41,003 nt of DNA from an uncultured Bacteroidales bacterium (GTDB taxonomy: Bacteria; Bacteroidota; Bacteroidia; Bacteroidales; UBA3824): positions 1 to 41,003 of the forward strand of contig CAMJWL010000008.1 in assembly GCA_946409405.1 (NCBI GenBank). Direction: 5' to 3'. The stretch's first letter is position 1. Every line of letters begins with the position of its first letter. The notes under the pieces were generated by a model. The model saw nothing but the letters and a program-made list of their open reading frames with translations. It searched no databases and was not told the DNA's origin. Below, one piece after another: positions 25,318 to 33,465 of this stretch. A program made the translations under genes and the position numbers.

Positions 25318-28300
25318 TTAGAATTTAACCTCTATGCCAAAGCCGAAACTTTTGGTCTGGGGCATCGAAAAACGCTCGAAACCGCCGGTCATGTTGCCAG
25401 TACCCTGCGATGCTTCGGGGTCGAAGTTGTCGAGTTCGCTCCAAAGGAGGAGGTTGCGGGCAAATGCCGACAGCGACACATCCACTTTGGGAATCCATGT
25501 CTTGGGCAGATGGTAACTCAAAGCGAGTTCGCGCATCTTGACAAAGGAGTTGCCATAGATGAAGCCTTCCGAAATGTCGCCCAAAACGTCCGAATACAAC
25601 GTCTGGTAAGCGTCGGGGTCGTTGACGCCGCCGCGCACGATGTCGTTAGGCTCGCCGTTGGACTTGTAGCCGTCGAAGACGAAGGTGGAGGTGCGGTCTT
25701 CCGACACGGCAGATACGCCGTACATGTCGAGGCAGCGGTTGGAGCCGTGGTACATGTGTCCGCCCTGCTTCCATTCAAATGTTGCGCTGAGGGTGATGCC
25801 CTTGTAGGTAACGTCTGTGTTGACACCGGCGATGAAGTCGGGCGCAACTTTTGCCAAAACCTTTTCGGGCGCCGACATGGGCATGCCGTATGTGAGCGAC
25901 GACGGGTCTTCGTCCACCAAGATGCGTCCCTGCTCGTCCCTTGCGAAAGATGTACCGTAGATTACCGGCATCTCGTCGCCCGCGCTAAGGCGCACTTGCG
26001 GATCTGCGAAGCCGCCAAGGAAGATGCTCTCTACACCATCTGCAAGTTCATCTACCATGTTGACCATGTGGGTGTAGTTGAGGTTGACGTTCCATTCCCA
26101 CTCTTTGGTTCTGATGGGCGTGGTATATACTACGAGTTCGTGAGTGTTGGTGTGTACCTTGCCCGCGTTCATCGTGATCTCGCTGAAACCTGTGGATGCA
26201 GCCAGCGGAACGTCAAAAATCTGATCCTTTACATTCTGGCGAGAGTAGGTGTAGTCGAATCCGATGCGGCTGTTGAGGAATCTCATGTCGAGGCCGATTT
26301 CGTAGTTGACGGTGTTCTGGGGCTTGAGGTTCTCGTCGTAGAGGGTGTAATACTGTGTGTAAGCCTTGGTGCCGTTGATGGGGTATGTAATAGGCTGGCC
26401 ACCCCACATGCCGTTGCCGTATGCTGGCGTGTAGTAGTAAGCCTCATAATATTGTCCAGGCTGTCCCACCTGTGCAAACGAGAAGCGGAGTTTTGCAAAC
26501 GAAAGCCAATTGATGTCGCTGAGTGCTTCCAATGCCGTTGCCACAAAACTTGCCGATACCGACGGGTAGAAGAACGTGCGGTTGTTGCGCGGCATTGTAG
26601 AAACCTTGTCGCAGCGACCCGTGGTGTTGAGGAATATCAAGCTGTTGTAGTCCCAAGAAATGTTGTAGAAGAAACCTATTGTGCGTTCTTGAGCTTGTGT
26701 TTCTGACACTTGGGGAGAGCCGGAGAGGTTCTTGATGTGGTTCCAGCCACCGAAGTTGAACTTCTCGCCGTACTCGTCGTATGATTTGTATCGCTCGTGG
26801 GTAAACTCGTTGCCTACCGATACGCCGAAATTCATCTTGTCGCTTATTTTCCAGTCGATGCCTGCCGTAATGAGTTGGTTGAGTGTAGCATCGGTCTCGC
26901 CAGAATCTTCGATTACGCCTTGTTGACCCTTGCTGCCGTAGCCAAAAATGTCCTGAAAATGTGTGGTGTAGTAGTCCATACCAATCTGATACTTGGCGTT
27001 GATTTTCAACGAGGGGGTCAGATCCATGTTGAAGGCGAGGTTGCCGTTTCCGAAGAAGCGGTTGGTCTCCTCGTTGAAGGTGTTGTTTTCAGCCACCCAG
27101 TAGGGGTTGTCGAATGTTACGGAGCGGAAGTGAACCTGCGAATACGGGTCGCCCGGCTCGCAGTAGGGGATGCCTTTGAGGTCGTAACTTGTGGGAGCCA
27201 TCATGATGCCCTGCAACGAGCCGTCGTTTGCGCCGGTGAGTTTATCGACGTTTACGTTGGAGTAGTTTGCGCTGAAACCGCTCGTGAAATACTTGCCCAT
27301 CTTCTTTTCGGCTGAGCCGTTGCCCGTCCAACGCTTCATGCCGGTATTGAGAGCGATGCCGTCCTGAGTGGTGTTGCTGAGGCTAAAAGAGTAGTGGCCT
27401 TGGTCGGTGTTTTGGCTTACCCTTGCATTGGTGTTGTATGTAACGCCAGTGCGGAAATAGTCGCCGAAGTTGTCGTAAGTGTCGGGTGTTGCCCAGGGGT
27501 CGAGACCAGCCTTGGCGCGTTGCGGCACGTAATACTGTCCCGGATGCTTGCCCAGTTCCTGAGTGTATTGGTTGTCGGTGTTGCCGCCGTAAGTGGGGTC
27601 GTCGGGCAGGTCGGTGATTTTGGGACCCCATGCCATCGAAGTATTGGGAATAAACTCGCCGCCACTACCTTGGGCGTAGGTATTCTGGTATTCAGGATGG
27701 CGGGAGATTTTGTCGAAACTGATGTTTTCGGAGATGGTAACTACCATCTTGCCCTTTTCGCCGCCCTTGCCGCTCTTGGTGGTGATTACCACAACGCCGT
27801 TGGATGCGCGGATGCCGTACAATGCTGCCGCTGCCTGACCTTTGAGCACGTTGATGCTCTCGATGTCGTTGGGGTTGATGTCGAGCGAACGGTTGGTGTA
27901 GTCGGATCCAGTAACGCTTTGGTCAGTGCTGTTGGCTCCAGATGCTATCGGCATTCCGTCCACTACATACAAAGGCGCGTTGTTGCCGGTGAAGGAGCGC
28001 GAACCACGTATTACAAACTGTGCCGACGCGCCGGGCATACCGCTTGATACCTTGATGTCCACGCCAGCAACCTTGCCCTGCAATGCGCGGCTGAGGTCCG
28101 ACGAGGCGGCGCGGGTGAGTTCTTCAGATTTCACCTCCTGTACTGCGTAGCCAAGAGCTTTGGCATTCTTCTTGATGCCGAGGGACGTTACTACAACCTC
28201 CTCTACGGCTATGTCGTCGTCCTGCATCACTGCATCAAAAGAGGTGCGCCCGTTGAGGGCTTCTACTACGGTGAGTTTGCCAATGTACGAGATTGTGATG

Positions 28301-28512
28301 GTGTCGCTCGTTACATTAGCGGGAATTGTAAGGTGGTACTTGCCATCGAGACCGGTGATAGTACCAATCGTGGTGTTTTTGATTGCGATGGTCGCGCCCA
28401 AAATCGGGTCGCCGTCGCTTCCTGTTACTTTACCTGTTATCGTCCTCTGAGCCAATGCGTTACTCAGCCCAAAAAACAATAGCAAAAGAAATAGTGCTAT
28501 TCTTCTATTCAT
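25318..28512 (-). CDS. SusC/RagA-type TonB-linked outer-membrane transporter
   Basis: 1064 residues. Signal peptide (1-21, ending ALA), a carboxypeptidase-regulatory-like beta domain (about 23-100, RTITGKVTGSDGDPILGATI), a TonB-box region near EEVVVTSLG, a plug domain (about 110-240, with VAGVDIKVSSGMPGASAQFVIRG and GQAAAALYGIRASNGVVVITTK) and a large beta-barrel ending in GFGIEVKF. It imports ligands held by the SusD partner using TonB energy. No glycoside hydrolase, sulfatase or peptidase lies beside the operon, so the ligand is unknown. Confidence 0.95.
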   Translation of the reverse strand: MNRRIALFLLLLFFGLSNALAQRTITGKVTGSDGDPILGATIAIKNTTIGTITGLDGKYHLTIPANVTSDTITISYIGKLTVVEALNGRTSFDAVMQDDDIAVEEVVVTSLGIKKNAKALGYAVQEVKSEELTRAASSDLSRALQGKVAGVDIKVSSGMPGASAQFVIRGSRSFTGNNAPLYVVDGMPIASGANSTDQSVTGSDYTNRSLDINPNDIESINVLKGQAAAALYGIRASNGVVVITTKSGKGGEKGKMVVTISENISFDKISRHPEYQNTYAQGSGGEFIPNTSMAWGPKITDLPDDPTYGGNTDNQYTQELGKHPGQYYVPQRAKAGLDPWATPDTYDNFGDYFRTGVTYNTNARVSQNTDQGHYSFSLSNTTQDGIALNTGMKRWTGNGSAEKKMGKYFTSGFSANYSNVNVDKLTGANDGSLQGIMMAPTSYDLKGIPYCEPGDPYSQVHFRSVTFDNPYWVAENNTFNEETNRFFGNGNLAFNMDLTPSLKINAKYQIGMDYYTTHFQDIFGYGSKGQQGVIEDSGETDATLNQLITAGIDWKISDKMNFGVSVGNEFTHERYKSYDEYGEKFNFGGWNHIKNLSGSPQVSETQAQERTIGFFYNISWDYNSLIFLNTTGRCDKVSTMPRNNRTFFYPSVSASFVATALEALSDINWLSFAKLRFSFAQVGQPGQYYEAYYYTPAYGNGMWGGQPITYPINGTKAYTQYYTLYDENLKPQNTVNYEIGLDMRFLNSRIGFDYTYSRQNVKDQIFDVPLAASTGFSEITMNAGKVHTNTHELVVYTTPIRTKEWEWNVNLNYTHMVNMVDELADGVESIFLGGFADPQVRLSAGDEMPVIYGTSFARDEQGRILVDEDPSSLTYGMPMSAPEKVLAKVAPDFIAGVNTDVTYKGITLSATFEWKQGGHMYHGSNRCLDMYGVSAVSEDRTSTFVFDGYKSNGEPNDIVRGGVNDPDAYQTLYSDVLGDISEGFIYGNSFVKMRELALSYHLPKTWIPKVDVSLSAFARNLLLWSELDNFDPEASQGTGNMTGGFERFSMPQTKSFGFGIEVKF

Positions 28513-28560
28513 AATTTGTTTATAATTGCGTTTACTTTTTTTTTAATTTTTTTCGCGCTG

Positions 28561-28568
28561 CAAAATTA
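28561..28568 (-). promoter_or_regulatory. Candidate -7 element for the minus-strand SusC operon
   Basis: The minus strand reads TAATTTTG (TAnnTTTG), 48 bp before the SusC start. No TTG was found at the ideal distance upstream. The surrounding 28513-28747 stretch is AT-rich and holds no gene I can see. Confidence 0.4.
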
Positions 28569-28682
28569 TATAAAAATGTTTAATTTATTGTTAAAAGTGA
28601 AGATTTACTATACAAAATAATCATTTTACTTAATTCTCAAAAAAATTGGTACATGGGAGTACATTGTTAGGCAAAAATTTTT

Positions 28683-28690
28683 TATCTTTG
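28683..28690 (+). promoter_or_regulatory. Candidate -7 element of the third phosphatase gene
   Basis: TATCTTTG matches TAnnTTTG, 57 bp before the ATG at 28748. A TTG at 28664-28666 is only 16 nt upstream, shorter than ideal. Confidence 0.45.
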
Positions 28691-28747
28691 GCGTGTTTAA
28701 AATGGTCTTAAATTTGTGCCGCTAATAAGTGCGTCAATTAGCATACT

Positions 28748-30670
28748 ATGAAACAGACAACAGTCAAATCGGGCTTAATGAAGGTCGCCATAATCGGCAT
28801 GACGGTTATGGCGCTTGGTCTTGTGTTCTATTATATAATGCAGCACAGGCTTCAGCACGACGTGGAGAATCTCGCTCAGGGCGATCGCACCGTGCTTGTC
28901 AACAGGATAATGGACGTCTATTCCAAGCAATATTCCAACATCGTGCGCGACAATTCGGCATGGGACGAGTTCATTGCAAGTTTTATCAACGGCTCCAATG
29001 AAGAATGGCTCCTCAACAACATCGGATACATGCTCGAAAATTACGACGCTACGTGCGTGTGCGTGTTCGACACCACGGGCGCGGTGGCGTATCAACGCAA
29101 GGTGGAGGAGAGCAAGGATATTGAGTTTTACGATTTTGACGGCATCAGCATCCCCGCGTTGATGGGCGAAAAGCATTTCATAGATTTTTACAGGAAGGTT
29201 GGCAACTCGCTCTACGAATACCACGGAGCCGCCATCGTGAGCGCGGCAGATATGATTACCCGCGAGGAAAAAGCCAAAGGCTACCTCTTCATGGTCAAAA
29301 AGATTTCATGCGAAATCCTGACGGAATACCAACATGCCATCGGCAACGAAAGCATTGGACTCGTGTTTTCCGAAAACGAAATCAAGCGCACCGAAGATTT
29401 TGCTTTCCCTAACTACTTGATTGTGAAGGAAATGAAAGGTTATAAAAACAACGCCGAGGCCTACATCTACTTTGTATTTACCAATTCGGTGGTGGGCATG
29501 TTTAAGCGTTTTATCACGATATTCTTGCTTGTGTCGCTTATGAGCCTTCTGATAGTGATGGCGATAATGCGCTACTCCACGGTAAAGATAACGCGCCCGC
29601 TGCACAACATCGCTGCAAGTTTCGACTCTGGCAAGACCGACAAAATACAGCCTTTAAAAACCGAGACCAACGAGTTTGGCGTGATTTCCAAGATGATGGA
29701 GGTATTCTTTGCGCAAAAAGACAACCTCGCCAGCCTCAACGCCGATCTCAAGCAGAGCCGCGAGGAGATGATGGTGCAAAACGAAACCCTCCTCCAACAG
29801 AAAGAGGAAATCACCGCGCAGCATGAGAACGTCCTCATGCTCAACGAGGAACTCACCGCCATCAACGAAGACCTTGCCGAACAGAAAAAGGAAGTACAGG
29901 AAGCCCACGACCAACTCACCTCCGGCATCACATACGCAAGCCGTCTCCAGAGCGCGATGCTCCAGGCTGTGGAACCCACCAAGGATATGTTCCAAAACTT
30001 CTGCGTAGTCTATTACCCGAAAAACATCGTTGGTGGCGACTTCTACTTTACCCGCAAGATTGGCGATACGCTTGTAGTATGCCTTGGCGACTGCACAGGG
30101 CATGGCGTACCGGGTGCGATGCTTGCGAGCATGGGCATTTCGTTCTTGACGCAGTTGCTCCTGCAATACGGCGAACACGAACTGATGCCCGACGAAATCC
30201 TCTCGCATTTGAAGGACAAGGTTTCGTCTGCCCTTGGTCTCGACCAGGAAGGCGAACAGCGCACCGACGGCATGGACGTTGCACTCCTTATATACAATAA
30301 GGTAACTCGCAACGGCTACTTCTCCGGCGCACATCGCCCGATGGTGATGATTAGGGACGGCGAAGTGTTTACCATCAAGGGCGACAACATACCGATAGGA
30401 CATTTCAGAAAGGAAGGCAAATTTACGCCCGTGAACATCAATTTCCAAAAAGGCGACAAGGTATATATGTTTTCCGACGGATGCAGCGACCAGACTGGTG
30501 GCGACCAAAAACGTCGCCTGATGATTCAGAATTTCCGTGCAAAGTTGCTCGAATTTTCGCCAATGCCATTCGCCGAGCAAAAGGTAGCCATCGAAGACCT
30601 CATCTTCGATTGGAAGGGCGATTTGCCACAGACCGACGATATTTCGCTGATAGGTTTTGAGGTGGAATAA
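28748..30670 (+). CDS. Membrane-bound SpoIIE-type (PP2C) phosphatase with CHASE4-like sensor
   Basis: 640 residues. TM helix about 12-31; extracytoplasmic CHASE4-like sensor about 35-250 (IVRDNSAWDEF, EEWLLNNIGYMLENYDA); TM helix about 255-275; HAMP-like segment about 277-325; coiled coil about 325-395; SpoIIE/PP2C domain about 415-640 with VGGDFYF (Asp431), LGDCTGHGVPGA (Asp448), FSDGCSDQ and QTDDISLIG. The sensor and domain order match the protein at 7723-9558, so the two are paralogues. It is monocistronic between the SusC operon and the mannan locus. The target is probably a phosphorylated STAS protein elsewhere in the genome. Confidence 0.93.
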   Translation: MKQTTVKSGLMKVAIIGMTVMALGLVFYYIMQHRLQHDVENLAQGDRTVLVNRIMDVYSKQYSNIVRDNSAWDEFIASFINGSNEEWLLNNIGYMLENYDATCVCVFDTTGAVAYQRKVEESKDIEFYDFDGISIPALMGEKHFIDFYRKVGNSLYEYHGAAIVSAADMITREEKAKGYLFMVKKISCEILTEYQHAIGNESIGLVFSENEIKRTEDFAFPNYLIVKEMKGYKNNAEAYIYFVFTNSVVGMFKRFITIFLLVSLMSLLIVMAIMRYSTVKITRPLHNIAASFDSGKTDKIQPLKTETNEFGVISKMMEVFFAQKDNLASLNADLKQSREEMMVQNETLLQQKEEITAQHENVLMLNEELTAINEDLAEQKKEVQEAHDQLTSGITYASRLQSAMLQAVEPTKDMFQNFCVVYYPKNIVGGDFYFTRKIGDTLVVCLGDCTGHGVPGAMLASMGISFLTQLLLQYGEHELMPDEILSHLKDKVSSALGLDQEGEQRTDGMDVALLIYNKVTRNGYFSGAHRPMVMIRDGEVFTIKGDNIPIGHFRKEGKFTPVNINFQKGDKVYMFSDGCSDQTGGDQKRRLMIQNFRAKLLEFSPMPFAEQKVAIEDLIFDWKGDLPQTDDISLIGFEVE

Positions 30671-30701
30671 ATGTTTTTATGGTTGGATTGAATATAATTG
30701 T

Positions 30702-30709
30702 TAGATTTG
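30702..30709 (+). promoter_or_regulatory. Candidate -7 element of the GH26 gene
   Basis: TAGATTTG matches TAnnTTTG and lies 42 bp before the ATG at 30752. The nearest TTG upstream is 16 nt away (30683-30685), which is short. Confidence 0.45.
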
Positions 30710-30751
30710 TAAATAGAAATACTGTTTTTATATCCATTAAAATAAAGCACT

Positions 30752-31987
30752 ATGAGAAACATTTTATTTTTTGTTCCATGGCTTGCCATGTCGCTGAACC
30801 TTGCATCATGCGGCAACGATGACGACAACAGCAAGCAAGACTCGTCGAATAATCCCGACGTGGTGGCGATTCCAGATAGTAAGCAGGGAAAAGACGACCC
30901 TCAGCCCGTCGTTCCCGACAATCCTTCTGAACCCACGCCACGAGACACCACAATTTCCGAAACTGCCATCAACTCCGCCAACCCCGCCGTGCAGACGCTT
31001 TACAAGTTTCTCTACGACAACTACGGCAAGAAGATAATCTCAGGCTCGATGGCTAATGTATCGGTAGAACAGAGCGAAGCCGCATTGGTAAAAGCCGCCA
31101 CTGGCAAAACGCCAATGATGCAGACCTTCGACTTCTGTTTTGTAACCCTCACCGCCGACCGTTCCACTTGGGAGCAAAATTCTGTCTATCAGGATATTTC
31201 GTACTACAAAAACCTTTGGGAACAGGGCGGCATCGTGTCGGCTTGCTGGCATTTGAACGTGCCTACACAGGAGGCATACGCCGCCAAAGACGAAGTAAAC
31301 GACCAAAACAAGGCATGGGGCGCACAGGTGTATTTCTCCGCCAAAAACGCCGTTAAAGACGGCACGTGGGAAAACGACTTTCTCAATTATTCCTTCGATT
31401 GCGCAGCCGAAGTATTGCTCAAATACAAGGCGGAGGGCATCCCCGTGGTTTGGCGACCGTTTCATGAAGGCAGCGGCAACGCCACAATCAGCGGCAAGGA
31501 CAGCGACGCTTGGTTTTGGTGGGGCAAGGACGGCGCAGAGGCTTACAAAAAATTGTGGGTCTATATGTTCGACTATTTCAAGGCAAAAGGTCTCGACAAT
31601 CTGATTTGGGTGTGGACTACTCAAATTGGCGTTGGCAGCGACGGCTCCGAACATTGGTACTGCAAGGACGATTCCAATTGGTATCCCGGCGACCAGTACG
31701 TTGACATCATAGCCCGCGACAATTACAACAAGGCTAAGGCATCGGCGAGCATCACCGAATTTGAAACAATCAAGCAATTTTGGCCAAACAAGATGATTGC
31801 ACTCGGCGAAAACGGCGGCATTGCCAACATCTCCGACATCTTCAAAAACGGCGGCAAATATTCCTATTTTATGCCGTGGTACACATACAATCTCAAAGAC
31901 CTCAACAAATCTGACCACGCAAAACTTTCGTGGTGGCAAGATGCTGCCAAATGCGACGATGTAATATTTTTAGAAGATATAAAATAA
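30752..31987 (+). CDS. GH26 endo-beta-1,4-mannanase, surface lipoprotein
   Basis: 411 residues. Lipoprotein signal with Cys20 (LNLASC) then GNDDDNSK, an acidic surface-export signal, then a Pro/Asp-rich linker to about residue 70. The GH26 (beta/alpha)8 domain spans about 75-410. The catalytic acid/base is Glu239 in VVWRPFHEGSG, followed by the characteristic WFWWG (254-258), and the nucleophile is Glu353 in IALGENGG. It hydrolyses internal beta-1,4-mannosidic bonds in mannan, glucomannan or galactomannan outside the cell. It is the first gene of the mannan locus and lies 234 bp upstream of GH130. Confidence 0.93.
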   Translation: MRNILFFVPWLAMSLNLASCGNDDDNSKQDSSNNPDVVAIPDSKQGKDDPQPVVPDNPSEPTPRDTTISETAINSANPAVQTLYKFLYDNYGKKIISGSMANVSVEQSEAALVKAATGKTPMMQTFDFCFVTLTADRSTWEQNSVYQDISYYKNLWEQGGIVSACWHLNVPTQEAYAAKDEVNDQNKAWGAQVYFSAKNAVKDGTWENDFLNYSFDCAAEVLLKYKAEGIPVVWRPFHEGSGNATISGKDSDAWFWWGKDGAEAYKKLWVYMFDYFKAKGLDNLIWVWTTQIGVGSDGSEHWYCKDDSNWYPGDQYVDIIARDNYNKAKASASITEFETIKQFWPNKMIALGENGGIANISDIFKNGGKYSYFMPWYTYNLKDLNKSDHAKLSWWQDAAKCDDVIFLEDIK

Positions 31988-31992
31988 TTGCA

Positions 31993-32000
31993 TATCTTTG
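31993..32000 (+). promoter_or_regulatory. Candidate -7 element before the GH130 gene
   Basis: TATCTTTG (TAnnTTTG) directly after the GH26 stop. Transcription would start near 32007, upstream of the 21-bp-spaced repeats. The upstream TTG is absent, so this is uncertain. Confidence 0.35.
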
Positions 32001-32045
32001 ACAATCAATACATTAACACCTAAAATCGCTATTGACGACAACCTA

Positions 32046-32102
32046 AAAATGTTTCAAATGAGATAGAAAATGTTACAAATTAAAACAAAAATGTTACAAT
32101 TT
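32046..32102 (+). repeat. Three direct repeats with exact 21-bp spacing
   Basis: AAAATGTTTCAAAT (32046-32059), AAAATGTTACAAAT (32067-32080) and AAAATGTTACAATT (32088-32101) start 21 bp apart, placing each copy on the same face of the helix. They lie in the 234-bp AT-rich gap before the GH130-SusC-SusD block. They could be a binding array for a mannan-responsive regulator; binding is inferred. Confidence 0.65.
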
Positions 32103-32221
32103 CGTAAAAATTTTTCGTAAAGACTTAGTAAATTAGCAACGTTTTTAAGAGTAAAAAATCCGCACAATAACATCATATTTTGGTAAAAAACATTTGAGAA
32201 TAATTAAAAAATTTTTTGAAC

Positions 32222-33388
32222 ATGACATTTAAAGAAAGACTATCGCAACTTAGACAAAACCATGACGCACTCCTCTCGCGCAAAAACGAACCAGAGGAAT
32301 TGTCTAACGGAATTTATACACGTTATAAATTCCCCGTGCTGACAGCAGCACACACGCCGCTCGAATGGCGTTACGACTTCAACGAGCAGACCAATCCCTT
32401 CCTTATGGAACGGATTATGATGAACGCCGTATTCAATGCCGGAGCCATCAAATGGCAGGGCAAGTACCTTGTGGTGGCTCGCGTGGAAGGCGCAGATCGC
32501 AAGAGTTTCTTTGCCGTGGCTGAGAGTCCCAACGGCATCGACAATTTCCGTTTCTGGGAGAAGCCTATTGTAATCCCGCAACTCGCCGCCCCCGACACCA
32601 ACGTCTATGACATGCGCCTTACCGCGCACGAAGACGGATGGATATACGGCATCTTCTGCACCGAGCGCAAAGACCCCGCCGCAGAGCCTGGCGACACTAT
32701 GTCTGCCGTGGCTAACGCCGGCATCGTCCGCACCAAAGACTTCGTTAACTGGGAACGCCTGGACGACCTCGTTTCTCATTCGGGACAGCAGCGCAACGTG
32801 GTGTTGCACCCCAAGTTTATCAATGGCAAATATGCCCTCTACACGCGCCCGCAGGACGGCTTTATAAGTGTAGGCAGCGGCGGCGGCATTGGTTTTGGGC
32901 TTTGCGACGACATCACCCACGCCGAAGTGTTCGACGAACCCATCATCGACAACAAAATCTACCATACCATCAAGGAAGTCAAGAACGGCATGGGACCTGC
33001 GCCCATCGAAACTCCCGAAGGCTGGCTCTGCCTCGCCCACGGCGTCAGGAACACGGCGGCAGGTCTGAGGTACGTCCTCTACATGTTTATGACAGACAAG
33101 GACGACCCCTCCAAGGTAATCTACGCGCCGGGCGGCTACTTCATCGCGCCCAAGATGAGCGAGCGTGTGGGCGACGTATCCAATGTGGTATTCTCCAACG
33201 GCTGGATTAAAGACGACGACGGCACTATATATATATATTACGCCGCCTCCGACACCCGCCTCCACGTAGCCACCACCACTGTGGCGCAGTTGATAGACTA
33301 TTGCAAGAACACACCCGCCGACGGCTTCCGCTCAGACCTGTCTGTAAAGGCCATCTGCGACCTCGTGGATCGCAACAAGTCTCTCTAA
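32222..33388 (+). CDS. GH130 mannosyl-glucose phosphorylase
   Basis: 388 residues from the ATG at 32222; a TTG six bases earlier is in frame but less likely. No signal peptide, so the enzyme is cytoplasmic. The sequence follows the GH130_1 type (4-O-beta-D-mannosyl-D-glucose phosphorylase): [22 protein letters not shown] near the N-terminus, [23 protein letters not shown] with Asp130 as general acid, and [21 protein letters not shown]. It would split mannosyl-glucose with phosphate into mannose-1-phosphate and glucose. Its usual partner, cellobiose 2-epimerase, is not in the window. The susC gene follows after 77 bp. Confidence 0.92.
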   Translation: MTFKERLSQLRQNHDALLSRKNEPEELSNGIYTRYKFPVLTAAHTPLEWRYDFNEQTNPFLMERIMMNAVFNAGAIKWQGKYLVVARVEGADRKSFFAVAESPNGIDNFRFWEKPIVIPQLAAPDTNVYDMRLTAHEDGWIYGIFCTERKDPAAEPGDTMSAVANAGIVRTKDFVNWERLDDLVSHSGQQRNVVLHPKFINGKYALYTRPQDGFISVGSGGGIGFGLCDDITHAEVFDEPIIDNKIYHTIKEVKNGMGPAPIETPEGWLCLAHGVRNTAAGLRYVLYMFMTDKDDPSKVIYAPGGYFIAPKMSERVGDVSNVVFSNGWIKDDDGTIYIYYAASDTRLHVATTTVAQLIDYCKNTPADGFRSDLSVKAICDLVDRNKSL

Positions 33389-33465
33389 TGGCAAGACCTC
33401 TCAAAAAGAGATTTTTTCCAACTACTTACTAATATAATGTTTAATTAAAAAATCATCCAAAACAC

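Noticed and set aside
33399-33420. Small hairpin TCTC-AAAAA-GAGA plus T-run between GH130 and susC
   Set aside because: The stem is only about 4 bp; it may be a weak attenuator but cannot be supported as a terminator.
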